64,000 nucleotides of DNA, taken from an uncultured Flavobacteriaceae bacterium. Its GTDB lineage: Bacteria > Bacteroidota > Bacteroidia > Flavobacteriales > Flavobacteriaceae. Made by a program: the position numbers and the translations under genes. The stretch spans positions 186,001 through 250,000 of the forward strand of contig CANMRV010000006.1 in assembly GCA_947500435.1 (NCBI GenBank), read 5' to 3'. Below are positions 51,088 to 59,350 of the stretch, in pieces. The notes under the pieces were generated by a model. It worked only from the letters and a program-made list of their open reading frames with translations, did not search any database and had not been told where the DNA came from. Position 1 is the stretch's first letter, and each line of letters opens with the position of its first letter.

Positions 51088-51648
51088 ATGTTCGAAAAAT
51101 TGTTGGAATGGGATCAGCAAACACTTATTTACCTAAATAATTTAGGTTCCGAACAGTTTGACTCTTTTTGGCTTACTGTTACTAAATTCCCCACTTGGAT
51201 CCCCCTTTTTCTCCTTATTATTTTCCTTTTGATTAGAACTCATAGCCGTAAAGAATCTGTTTGGATATTCCTCTCATATGTTTCCATGTTATTAGTTGTT
51301 ACAGCAGCTATATTTCTCGCCAAAGAAAATGTAGGTAGATTACGCCCTATTAATGATACGAGTGTGAACACATTTTTACGTGCTTTGACCAAACCTTCAG
51401 ACTATAGTTTTTTCTCTGGTCATGCGGCAAGTTCCTTTAGTATCGCGATGCTTTCAATCCTATACTTGCGTAAAAAGATGAAATGGATTTATGTACTATT
51501 TCTATGGCCCTTGTTATTTACTTTCAGTCGTATGTATTTAGGGGTACATTATCCGTTTGATATTTTAGTGGGAGGTTTGGTGGGTATTTTATTCGCCTAT
51601 ATTTTTTATCGAATGCATCAAAAATTTACAGCACCCTACTTAATGTGA
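51088..51648 (+). CDS. PAP2 family membrane phosphatase
   Basis: The 186-residue integral membrane phosphatase has about five helices. The three catalytic motifs are complete: KENVGRLRP, YSFFSGHAASSF (nucleophile-site SGH) and SRMYLGVHYPFDILVGG. Bacterial relatives dephosphorylate undecaprenyl pyrophosphate or phosphatidylglycerol phosphate; which applies is not visible. It is coupled to tatA (1 bp gap). Its 3' end overlaps that of the convergent O-methyltransferase gene by 23 bp. Confidence 0.93.
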   Translation: MFEKLLEWDQQTLIYLNNLGSEQFDSFWLTVTKFPTWIPLFLLIIFLLIRTHSRKESVWIFLSYVSMLLVVTAAIFLAKENVGRLRPINDTSVNTFLRALTKPSDYSFFSGHAASSFSIAMLSILYLRKKMKWIYVLFLWPLLFTFSRMYLGVHYPFDILVGGLVGILFAYIFYRMHQKFTAPYLM

Positions 51649-52267
51649 GTCCGTCACGAATGGGCAGTAAAACAGTTTCTACTCTCGGATCTTCTTTCAA
51701 TTTTTTATTATAATCCAATAGCACTTTGGTGGCCTTGTCCTTTGGATCTAATGGCTCCACAACTTTACCTGACCATAGCACATTGTCAGAAAAAATAACA
51801 CTACCTGGTTTCGTTTTTTCAATAGCTGTCTCAAAATAAGCATCATAACTTTTCTTTTCGGCATCAATAAAAACAAGGTCAAAAACTATATCTAATTTTG
51901 GAATGATATCTAAGGCATCACCTGTATGTTGAATGATTTGTTTTCCAAAGCCACTTTTATCAAAATATTTCCGCTGAAGTGAAGTCAATTCTTCATTCAC
52001 ATCGATGGTGTGGAGTTGTCCGCCTTTTTGAAGTCCTTCTGCCAAGCACATGGCGGAATAGCCTGTGTACGTTCCTATTTCTAGTACGTTCTTCGGATAA
52101 ATTAGTTTGGATAGCATGCTTAGAACCCTACCCTGAAAATGCCCGGTAATCATTCGAGGTTGGACAACTTTTAAATGAGTCTCCCGAGTTAATTCCTGTA
52201 ACAATCCAGGCTCGTTTTCTGAGTGGTCTTTTATGTAATTTTCTAATGCGTCTGATAAAAAATGCAT
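51626..52267 (-). CDS. O-methyltransferase (class I, catechol-type family 3)
   Basis: The protein has 213 residues from the ATG at 52267. The 17-codon extension to 52318 runs into the divergent gene region and has no family similarity. Motifs: SKLIYPKNVLEIGTYTGYSA with the SAM loop, LHTIDVNEELTSLQRKYFD, FDLVFIDAEKKSYDAYFETA with the metal-binding Asp, and VIFSDNVLWSGKV with the Asp-Asn metal pair. Family members methylate catechol-like or small hydroxyl substrates; the bacterial substrate is usually unknown. It overlaps the end of the PAP2 gene on the opposite strand. Confidence 0.92.
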   Translation of the reverse strand: MHFLSDALENYIKDHSENEPGLLQELTRETHLKVVQPRMITGHFQGRVLSMLSKLIYPKNVLEIGTYTGYSAMCLAEGLQKGGQLHTIDVNEELTSLQRKYFDKSGFGKQIIQHTGDALDIIPKLDIVFDLVFIDAEKKSYDAYFETAIEKTKPGSVIFSDNVLWSGKVVEPLDPKDKATKVLLDYNKKLKEDPRVETVLLPIRDGLTLSRVL

Positions 52268-52324
52268 TGCTATAATTTTCTGTAAATATAGTACTTTAGG
52301 GGATTGACAATTAGCCACAAAAGT

Positions 52325-52798
52325 ATGAGTGATTTTACAGTACGAGCCGCCAAACTAGAAGACTTAACGGTTTTATTAGAATTTGAGCAGGGTATAATTA
52401 AAGCTGAACGTCCGATGGATCCAACTTTGGCTCCTGACCCCATTTCCTATTATGATATTTCTGAATTAATACGGTCTGAGGAAGCTGAGGTAATTGTAGT
52501 TGAATATAATTCTAAAGTAATTGCTTCCGGTTATGCCAAAATCAAAAGAGCACTGCCTTACTTACGTCATGAATCTTATTCGTATTTAGGTTTTATGTTC
52601 ACTGAGCCTGATTTTCGTGGAAAGGGAGTTAATAAACTAATTGTTGATGAACTACGAAAATGGTCAATCTCAAAGGGACTCCAAGAAATTCGACTCACCG
52701 TTTATGATGATAATCCAGGGGCTATAAGGGCCTATGAAAAGGTAGGGTTTAAAAAGCATCTCATAGAGATGAGGCTAACTGACTTTGACGATATTTAG
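52325..52798 (+). CDS. GNAT family N-acetyltransferase
   Basis: The protein has 157 residues from the ATG at 52325. A TTG at 52304 would add seven residues that are not family-like. The acetyl-CoA-binding motif A is FTEPDFRGKGVNKLIVDELR (R-G-K-G-V pyrophosphate loop). Motif B ends YDDNPGAIRAYEKVGFKKH, with the conserved N-x-x-A-x-x-x-Y-x-K-x-G-F. The acceptor substrate is unknown. It is divergent from the O-methyltransferase gene, with only 57 bp between starts. Confidence 0.92.
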   Translation: MSDFTVRAAKLEDLTVLLEFEQGIIKAERPMDPTLAPDPISYYDISELIRSEEAEVIVVEYNSKVIASGYAKIKRALPYLRHESYSYLGFMFTEPDFRGKGVNKLIVDELRKWSISKGLQEIRLTVYDDNPGAIRAYEKVGFKKHLIEMRLTDFDDI

Positions 52799-52825
52799 CT
52801 TCTTTATATATCAAAATTGAAGTCG

Positions 52826-52833
52826 TAAATTTG
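52826..52833 (+). promoter_or_regulatory. -7 promoter element of kynU
   Basis: TAAATTTG lies 14 bp upstream of the kynU ATG and fits TAnnTTTG. No -33 TTG at the usual spacing. Confidence 0.45.
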
Positions 52834-52847
52834 AACAAAACGCTAAA

Positions 52848-54116
52848 ATGTCCTTTCAAAATACCTTAGAGTTTGCTAAAAAATTAGATACCGAGGATAA
52901 ACTTCGTAAGTATCGTGATGAATTTCATTTTCCTAAAGTAGACGGAAGGCAGGTAATTTATTTTACAGGAAATTCTTTGGGTCTTCAACCAAAGCGCAGC
53001 AAGAAATTTGTTGATGAGGTAATGACCGACTGGGAAGAATTGGCGGTTGAAGGCCATTTTCATAGTGAGAAACCATGGTGGGATTATCATGAAAGACTGG
53101 CAGCACCTTTGGCAAAAGTCGTCGGTGCAAAAACAGAAGAGGTTACCATAATGAATACCCTAACAGTAAACCTGCACTTACTTATGGTTTCATTTTATAG
53201 GCCGACTTCGAAGCGGTATAAAATCATTTGTGAGGAAAAAGCATTTCCGTCAGATCAGTATATGTTTCAAAGTCAGGTGAAATTCCATGGGTTAGATCCT
53301 GATGACGCGATTGTTGAAATCAAAAAAAGAGAAGGTGAAAATCAATGGAGGACTGAAGATGTTATTTCCAAAATAAATGAAGTTGGTCAAGAACTGGCAT
53401 TGGTACTTATTGGTGGAGTGAATTATTATACCGGCCAGGTGTTCGATATGGAAAGTATTACGAGAGCCGGAAAATCGGTTGGAGCCAAGGTGGGCTGGGA
53501 TTTGGCCCACGCCGCTGGAAATGTAGAATTAAAACTCCACGATTGGGATGCTGACTTCGCTGCATGGTGCAGCTATAAGTATATGAATAGTGGACCTGGG
53601 AATGCCTCCGGAGTTTTTATTAATGAACGTCACTTAGGTAAAGATGATATTCCGAGATTTGAAGGTTGGTGGGGTACAAAGAAAGAAACACGCTTTCTAA
53701 TGAAGCCTGAATTTGAACCTATGGAAAATGCCGATGCTTGGCAAATTAGCAATGTTCCTGTATTGTCCGTTGCTCCGTATTTGGCTTCCCTTGAAATGTT
53801 TGAAGAGGTTGGTATGCAAGCTTTGATTGAGAAGCGAAATAAGATAGTGGCTTATTTGGAGTTTGTACTTCATGAAATCGATAAGGAAGTTGAGAGCACT
53901 TTTGAAATTATAACTCCAAATGACCGAGGTTGCCAACTTTCCGTTTTTCTTCACGGACAAGGCCGACCCTTATTCGATTATTTGATGAAAAATGGAGTAA
54001 TTACTGATTGGAGAGAACCCAATGTTATTCGTTTGGCTCCAGCACCCTTCTATTGCTCTTTTGAAGATATGTACCGTTTTGGGCAGATTCTCAAAGAGGG
54101 AATTTTGAAAAAGTAA
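52848..54116 (+). CDS. kynU: Kynureninase
   Basis: This PLP enzyme hydrolyses kynurenine or 3-hydroxykynurenine to anthranilate or 3-hydroxyanthranilate plus alanine in tryptophan breakdown or NAD synthesis. The 422-residue length fits. Segments: VIYFTGNSLGLQPKRSKKFV, MNTLTVNLHLLMVSFYRPT, GWDLAHAAGNVELKLHDWD and the Schiff-base Lys244 in AAWCSYKYMNSGPGN. The C-terminal RLAPAPFYCSFEDMYRFG is typical. No other kynurenine-pathway gene lies nearby, so pathway context must come from elsewhere in the genome. Confidence 0.96.
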   Translation: MSFQNTLEFAKKLDTEDKLRKYRDEFHFPKVDGRQVIYFTGNSLGLQPKRSKKFVDEVMTDWEELAVEGHFHSEKPWWDYHERLAAPLAKVVGAKTEEVTIMNTLTVNLHLLMVSFYRPTSKRYKIICEEKAFPSDQYMFQSQVKFHGLDPDDAIVEIKKREGENQWRTEDVISKINEVGQELALVLIGGVNYYTGQVFDMESITRAGKSVGAKVGWDLAHAAGNVELKLHDWDADFAAWCSYKYMNSGPGNASGVFINERHLGKDDIPRFEGWWGTKKETRFLMKPEFEPMENADAWQISNVPVLSVAPYLASLEMFEEVGMQALIEKRNKIVAYLEFVLHEIDKEVESTFEIITPNDRGCQLSVFLHGQGRPLFDYLMKNGVITDWREPNVIRLAPAPFYCSFEDMYRFGQILKEGILKK

Positions 54117-54391
54117 AATTTATCCTCTCATAATTTCTTTCTGATTTTTAGTTTTTTTAATCTTACCCTCTTGTAATCAATTGGTTATAAATGTCTTTGA
54201 TTCTTATTAAATTTTTCTCTAGAAATAGAAGGGAGTAGGCGCTATTTAAATCGATCTAATACTAATTTTTCTGCGTATCTATTTATAGAAAAACGTGCGA
54301 GCACTTCATTGTACTTTTTCTGACCAATCCAATTTTAGGTGCATCTAGGTAATTCTGTAATTACTGAAAAAATTTTAACCCCAAAATTAAG

Positions 54392-55459
54392 ATGAACATG
54401 AAAACTAAAATTGAAGAAATGAAACGCACGAAAAGAACTTTACGGCTTTTACTTATTGCTTTGTTATTTGCACTGTTTTTCACGGCATGTGATACTGATA
54501 CTGATATTCTTGAACCAGAAACAGCTGTGGAAGATGAGGAAGTAATCGTCAATCAAGAAACAAAATTCATCACCAAGTACTTTTTAGGGGATGCCGTGAA
54601 AGTACGATTGGAAGAAGATGGCACCTATAGCTTAGGAGGCAGTGACGCACGCCTGTTTGAGGAGCAATTGGCTGATACGCCTGATGCTTTTGAAGAAAAC
54701 CCTGAGCCCCAAGACGACCGTACGGCCCTAGGCCTTGGCGGAGGTGTTCGAAAATGGACTAATAGCACCATAGTTTACCGAATATCCGGTTTGAGCTCAT
54801 CCGTTATGTCAGAATTGCAAAAATCCTTTAATGAATGGACGAGCAAAACCAATGTTCGTTTTAAAGAGCGAACTAATGAATCAAATTATGTGACCATTTC
54901 TTCTTCCGGCTCGAATAGTAATTCGGGAGTAGCAACTCTAGGAATGAACGGTTCAAGAGGTTTTATACGTTTAGGCACCCGCGCAACTGCCGTCGTAATT
55001 ATTCATGAAATCGGACATACTCTAGGTTATATTCATGAACAAAACCGTAGCGATAGAGACAATTATGTCATTGTTAATTTTCAGAACATTCAGAATAATG
55101 CGGTGGATCAGTTTTATAAAAGCAATTCAGCGACTTTGGTAACTGGCCAGCTTGATATTAATTCTACTATGATGTATGGCAGTTATACATTTAGCAAAAA
55201 TGGACGGCCGACTATAACGGATTTGAATGGGAATGTATTGCCAAGAAGACAGGCAAGAGTATCTTCATTGGACATTCAAGGAACTAATTCTATATACCCT
55301 CCTGTTGGTGGTGATCCGGGTGGAGATACAGATTCATGCAATGGAGTGGAAGAATGGTCACTAAGAAACAGGTATTCTGTCGGCGATCGGGTAACTTATA
55401 GAGGCAATTTGTTTGAGAGAGATTTCACAAGATGGAATTTTATAAAACAATGTGGATAA
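54392..55459 (+). CDS. Astacin-like (M12A) lipoprotein protease with C-terminal carbohydrate-binding-like module
   Basis: The 355-residue reading starts at the ATG at 54392; ATGs at 54398 and 54419 are also possible. A lipoprotein-type signal (TLRLLLIALLFALFFTACD) is followed by a pro-like acidic linker. The astacin zinc site begins at His205: HEIGHTLGYIHEQNRSDRD, with the third His and the family Glu. The Met-turn with its Tyr is in INSTMMYGSYTFS. After a Gly/Pro linker, the last 40 residues (SCNGVEEWSLRNRYSVGDRV, then TYRGNLFERDF, ending KQCG) resemble the small CBM5/12-type chitin-binding fold. It may be anchored to the outer membrane and degrade matrix or glycoprotein. Confidence 0.88.
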   Translation: MNMKTKIEEMKRTKRTLRLLLIALLFALFFTACDTDTDILEPETAVEDEEVIVNQETKFITKYFLGDAVKVRLEEDGTYSLGGSDARLFEEQLADTPDAFEENPEPQDDRTALGLGGGVRKWTNSTIVYRISGLSSSVMSELQKSFNEWTSKTNVRFKERTNESNYVTISSSGSNSNSGVATLGMNGSRGFIRLGTRATAVVIIHEIGHTLGYIHEQNRSDRDNYVIVNFQNIQNNAVDQFYKSNSATLVTGQLDINSTMMYGSYTFSKNGRPTITDLNGNVLPRRQARVSSLDIQGTNSIYPPVGGDPGGDTDSCNGVEEWSLRNRYSVGDRVTYRGNLFERDFTRWNFIKQCG

Positions 55460-55520
55460 TATAAATCAGGGGTTATGCTTTAGTAAACTATTTTGAACTT
55501 CAGACCATATTGATACACTT

Positions 55521-55547
55521 AAGACCGTCTTTTTAGGCGGTCTTTTT
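55521..55547 (+). terminator. Terminator of the astacin-like gene
   Basis: AAGACCGTC and GGCGGTCTT form a 9-bp stem (one wobble) around TTTTTA and are followed by TTT. It lies about 60 bp after the stop. Confidence 0.8.
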
Positions 55548-55601
55548 GTTGATCTATTCTAGTCTTTAAATTATCTTAGCTTTCGCTAAACCAAACTTCT
55601 A

Positions 55602-56750
55602 ATGAAATCCCTGCGGTTAATTCTTTCAAATCCTAGATATTTTGGTCCTGCTTGGGTATTTGCTAGTTTGAACATTCTATTTGGTACATGGGCCATTTAC
55701 ATTCCTACCGTGAAGGAGGCCTTGAAAATTGATAAGTCCGAATTAGGTATTGCTATTTTCTTCCTATCACTCGGGGTATTTACTGTTTTTCCTATGGCAT
55801 CTACACTAATCAATCGTGTAGGAGTAGGCAAGGCAACTTGGTACGGAGTATTATGCAGCTGTGCAGCTGCAATGTTACCCTTACTTGCCCCAAGTTATTA
55901 TACCCTAATGGCTGGTCTTTTCCTATTTGGAGCATCTAATGGCTTTACTGATATTGCCATGAATACTTTGGTCACTGAAGTTGAAAAGAAAGATGACACG
56001 AAATTTATGTCTGCCGCCCACGGATTTTTTAGTTTAGGGGGTGTGCTCGCGGGTTTAGGTAGTTTTATTATAGGTCCTTTGGGTAATCCTGTTTTGCATA
56101 TGGGGATAGCTGTTGCTTTGGTGCTTGTTGTGAACGTAATATTTTATAAAAAATTCAAAGATGTTATTGCCGCTACAATAAAAAAAGAAGCTTTTAGCTT
56201 GAAGTCGTTCAAACCTTTTTTATTATTAGGATTAATTTCCTTCATAGCAATGGGAAGCGAAGGTGCAATAGTAGATTGGAGCGGTTTATATCTAAAAGAA
56301 ATTAGTATCGCTCCAGAGGCATTATGGGGAGCCGGGTTCTTAGGTTTTCAAGTTACAATGACGTTAGGTCGTTTCGTAGGTGATGGTATAAGTTCCAAAA
56401 TCGGGTCCATAAAAATTATGTCCTTTGGTACACTGCTGGTACTTGGGGGCTACGCTTTAGTACTATCGACAAATATGTACTTGTCTATTTTAGGTTTTGC
56501 TTTAACTGGACTCGGATTCTCGGTAATGGTACCAGAAGTTTTTCGAATTGGAGGGAACGTAAAAGGGTTTGAGTCCTCACAAGGCATTTCTTTCATTGCG
56601 GGATCGGGCTATGCAGGATTTCTTTGTGCACCACCTATTTTAGGTCAAATAGCGGATAATTCTTCTCTAGTGACTTGTTTTTGGGTATTGTTGTTTTGTG
56701 CCTTATTTATTTTGGGTGCAACTGTTGTGCTACAGAACAAGAAAGATTAA
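55602..56750 (+). CDS. MFS transporter
   Basis: The 382-residue integral membrane protein has about twelve helices. FGTWAIYIPTVKEALKID and the first-loop region LGIAIFFLSLGVFTVFPMAS, then INRVGVGKATWYGV, correspond to the MFS loop 2-3 signature. FMSAAHGFFSLGGVLAGLGS and GFEGSQGI-like KGFESSQGISFIAGSGYAGF also resemble the YbjJ-type group. The substrate is unknown. Its stop codon shares the palindromic TTAA with the stop of the convergent gene at 56747-57910. Confidence 0.9.
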   Translation: MKSLRLILSNPRYFGPAWVFASLNILFGTWAIYIPTVKEALKIDKSELGIAIFFLSLGVFTVFPMASTLINRVGVGKATWYGVLCSCAAAMLPLLAPSYYTLMAGLFLFGASNGFTDIAMNTLVTEVEKKDDTKFMSAAHGFFSLGGVLAGLGSFIIGPLGNPVLHMGIAVALVLVVNVIFYKKFKDVIAATIKKEAFSLKSFKPFLLLGLISFIAMGSEGAIVDWSGLYLKEISIAPEALWGAGFLGFQVTMTLGRFVGDGISSKIGSIKIMSFGTLLVLGGYALVLSTNMYLSILGFALTGLGFSVMVPEVFRIGGNVKGFESSQGISFIAGSGYAGFLCAPPILGQIADNSSLVTCFWVLLFCALFILGATVVLQNKKD

Positions 56751-57910
56751 CGCATATTGCTTTTTACTTTGAATTGTTTGTTTTCCTCCCCCATTTTTTT
56801 AATAAATTCTTGCATTTCCGCTGTTAGTAAGAGCTGGTTTTGAGAACTCCAATAATCCGCATTGTAACGATATTTTAGTTTAAAGATGTCTTTGTGTTCA
56901 TTGACATTACTCTTAATATCTTTCTTTCCAAAGCTTTTTGAGGTGGTTAGAATAATGTTCATTTCATATACGTCTTTAAAGGAGCTATTAGGCCCTGTTA
57001 CCTCAATTTTCCCCTCTCTTTTTGCGGAATTTATGAAATATAAACCTGTGCTCACATCTTCTTTAAAAAAGATAGATACTTTGTTCTCTATCAGCCTAGA
57101 TCCAACTTTAGCGGACTTTTCTATTTCAGAATGAAAGGGTACAATGTTTACATTGAAAGATAAAATGGCATTGTCCATATTATTTATAATGTAATGACCG
57201 AATGCCCTACCGTTTGTTTCTGGAACATTCGAATTGAAATCTACTCGAGTTTTTAGTTCATCATCAGATGGTTGTTCGGTCACTTCAAAATCTGGTCCCA
57301 TGGCATTTAAGCGAATAAATTCCTTGAAAACATTATGTAATGAAGGAAATGTAAAGTAGACATCATTTTCATCTTTTGAGACCCCTATTTTACGCATGTT
57401 TTGAACTTCTACCTCATAATCTTTTTTCTCAAGTTCAAGAGTACCTGTGTAGATTAAGGTCTTTCTTCTCACACGTCCTTGCACATCCTGTAATCGAACA
57501 ATCTTATTGTTCTTCTTTAATAATGTCCGTAAAAAGAAAGTTTCTGTATGAGGTTCTAACAAGTAATTTGTGGTGACAGAATCTTTTATTCTTTCATAAA
57601 TAGTTTTTGCATTAGTAACAACAACTTCATTTAGCTCAAAAACACTTTTGTTTAAAAAAAGGGTGTCCTTCAGTTTTTCAAAAGTTGTGTTCAATTTATT
57701 ATATCCAATTCTGTAGAACATAACGGAATCCAGCGATGTAGAAAAAGCATAACGCCCTTCTTCATTGCTAATAGTATAATCTTTTCCATTATAAATATTT
57801 ACAAATTCAATGGGTTCTTCGGTCTCTGAATCGAGTAGAATGCCTTCATGCTGATTTTGGGCAAAACAAGAATAAAGCGATACGATGAAGAAGAGTATTG
57901 TAAGTTTCAT
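56747..57910 (-). CDS. Exported carboxypeptidase-regulatory-like domain protein, larger type
   Basis: The 387-residue protein has the signal peptide MKLTILFFIVSLYSCFAQ. Residues about 20-100 are a CarbopepD_reg_2-like sandwich: HEGILLDSETEEPIEFVNIY, YTISNEEGRYAFSTSLDSVM, FELNEVVVTNAKTIYE. The C-terminal 280 residues are beta-rich and match no domain I recognise (IKDSVTTNYLLEPHTETFFL, SKVSIFFKEDV-like VSIFFKEDVSTGLYFINSAK). It is only distantly similar to the four paralogues at 44.5-47.7 kb and lacks their FYADSL/WEF tail. It lies 41 bp after the hypothetical protein gene at 57952-58608 and may be co-transcribed with it. Confidence 0.8.
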   Translation of the reverse strand: MKLTILFFIVSLYSCFAQNQHEGILLDSETEEPIEFVNIYNGKDYTISNEEGRYAFSTSLDSVMFYRIGYNKLNTTFEKLKDTLFLNKSVFELNEVVVTNAKTIYERIKDSVTTNYLLEPHTETFFLRTLLKKNNKIVRLQDVQGRVRRKTLIYTGTLELEKKDYEVEVQNMRKIGVSKDENDVYFTFPSLHNVFKEFIRLNAMGPDFEVTEQPSDDELKTRVDFNSNVPETNGRAFGHYIINNMDNAILSFNVNIVPFHSEIEKSAKVGSRLIENKVSIFFKEDVSTGLYFINSAKREGKIEVTGPNSSFKDVYEMNIILTTSKSFGKKDIKSNVNEHKDIFKLKYRYNADYWSSQNQLLLTAEMQEFIKKMGEENKQFKVKSNMR

Positions 57911-57951
57911 AGGATGGTTTTGTTTGTATTCTCAAACAAATAACATGCCAA

Positions 57952-58608
57952 TTAGTTTACTTCTACTCCTGTAAAATAAAGCTTAAAACTTCCTTCAGCC
58001 ATTTTATGCATTGTAGCGATGTTGAGTCCCTTTATCATTTTGTAGTCTTCAAAAGAGGTTATCATTGATGGCTCAACCTGATTTGACTTACGAAAAACCC
58101 ATTCTTGTATAATAAGATCATCACCGAAATAAAAATCATAAGCATCTCCTGGAGTATACCCACCTTCGTTACCATAGACAATAGTCAATTTTTGCATCGA
58201 TTTTTTACTCATCGGTGCTTCAGCTTCTTTTGAGTGCGTATGGGTTACATTATCAGCATCCCAAACTAATTGATAAGGGGCAAGTAACCAGAACTTATCA
58301 TTGATAAAACCTCCATTTGTTTCATATGCCACGCTATCCATATCGGCCCAATTATAGCTTATGGTTCCTTTGTCCGAGCTAGCAGTGATGTCATTGGTTT
58401 TTGGTTTCCATGTCCAATCTCTTTCAAAATGGGTCGTATCTCTATCTACATTAAAAGTAAATTTGATTTCTTCTACATTTTTCCAATTTTGGTATCCATT
58501 CGCATTGGCCACTTTTTGGAGTATGGTTTCTTCTTGTGTTACTCTTGAGATAATAAAACTTGAAGTTGTAACAAAAATAATAGCTGCTAGGAGTAGAGTT
58601 TTTTTCAT
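57952..58608 (-). CDS. Exported hypothetical protein
   Basis: The 218-residue protein has the signal peptide MKKTLLLAAIIFVTTSSFII. Segments NANGYQNWKNVEEIKFTFNV, RDWTWKPKTNDITA and YDFYFGDDLIIQEWVFRKSN suggest a LolA/LppX-like half-barrel that carries or senses lipid, as often seen for exported 'outer membrane lipoprotein-sorting'-like proteins. The match is by overall pattern only. It is first in a likely two-gene unit with the gene at 56747-57910, under its own TATATTTG element. Confidence 0.7.
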   Translation of the reverse strand: MKKTLLLAAIIFVTTSSFIISRVTQEETILQKVANANGYQNWKNVEEIKFTFNVDRDTTHFERDWTWKPKTNDITASSDKGTISYNWADMDSVAYETNGGFINDKFWLLAPYQLVWDADNVTHTHSKEAEAPMSKKSMQKLTIVYGNEGGYTPGDAYDFYFGDDLIIQEWVFRKSNQVEPSMITSFEDYKMIKGLNIATMHKMAEGSFKLYFTGVEVN

Positions 58609-58624
58609 GGTTCTCGATTTTATT

Positions 58625-58632
58625 CAAATATA
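58625..58632 (-). promoter_or_regulatory. -7 promoter element of the gene at 57952-58608
   Basis: TATATTTG on the minus strand, 16 bp upstream of the ATG at 58608, matches the consensus. No clear -33 TTG. Confidence 0.45.
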
Positions 58633-58700
58633 AATGCTTTTGCTGTGACTAGATTGGTAAGACCCAATTTTATTGGTATTCGATTTCCCAATAAATTGAT

Positions 58701-58708
58701 TAATTTTG
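58701..58708 (+). promoter_or_regulatory. -7 promoter element of the clpP paralogue
   Basis: TAATTTTG lies 22 bp upstream of the ATG at 58731. A TTG at 58673-58675 is 25 bp upstream, a little beyond the normal range. Confidence 0.45.
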
Positions 58709-58730
58709 AAGCTTACCAAGAAATTAAAAA

Positions 58731-59279
58731 ATGAGTACGAAAAAAGGAAAAATACAAGAGGCTATAGATGAAAAAATGTTGGACGAGCGCAAAGTGTTCC
58801 TTTGGGGCATGGTAGACGATAAATCGGCTAAACATGTAATCGACCGTTTAATGTATTTGGATATGCAGAACAATAAAGAGATTCAATTGTATATCAATAG
58901 TCCAGGAGGGTATGTTACTTCAGGCTTTGCGATGTATGATACTATAAAATCATTGAAAAGTCCTGTTTCTACAATTTGCACTGGGTTGGCCGCGTCAATG
59001 GGCTCTATTCTTTTATCCGTAGGAAAAAAAGGGAGACGGTTTATTCAGCCGCACGCTCAAGTAATGATTCACCAACCGAGTGGTGGCGCAAGAGGACAGG
59101 CCTCGAACATTGAAATTCAGGCAAAGGAAATTATTAAGACCAAAGAACTAAGTGCTCGTATTTTGGCTGATAACTGCGGACAAGACTTTGATCGTGTGAT
59201 GAAAGATTTTGATCGTGATTATTGGATGGGCGCAGAAGAATCTATTAAATATGGCATTGTGGATGGTATTTTGGAATAA
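58731..59279 (+). CDS. clpP: ClpP-type serine protease, short paralogue
   Basis: The 182-residue protein keeps the whole catalytic triad: Ser89 in GLAASMGS, His114 in MIHQPSGG and Asp163 in FDRDYWM. The core strand YINSPGGYVTSGFAMYDT and the C-terminal GIVDGILE are also typical. It is shorter than the housekeeping form at the N-terminus: it starts KKGKIQEAIDEKMLDERKVF, with no propeptide and a different axial-loop region. No clpX or tig lies nearby, while the usual copy is next to those genes. I therefore read it as a second ClpP, possibly forming mixed or dedicated complexes. Confidence 0.92.
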   Translation: MSTKKGKIQEAIDEKMLDERKVFLWGMVDDKSAKHVIDRLMYLDMQNNKEIQLYINSPGGYVTSGFAMYDTIKSLKSPVSTICTGLAASMGSILLSVGKKGRRFIQPHAQVMIHQPSGGARGQASNIEIQAKEIIKTKELSARILADNCGQDFDRVMKDFDRDYWMGAEESIKYGIVDGILE

Positions 59280-59296
59280 ATACTTTCTAGTCTAAT

Positions 59297-59333
59297 AAAA
59301 AAACCCTTTTCATGATTTTGAAAGGGCTTTTTT
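59297..59333 (+). terminator. Terminator of the clpP paralogue
   Basis: CCCTTTTCA (59304-59312) pairs with TGAAAGGG (59319-59326) with one bulge, followed by a T run. The A-rich left side would allow it to terminate porP/sprF on the opposite strand too. Confidence 0.7.
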
Positions 59334-59350
59334 ATGTACTTCTTTTTACC

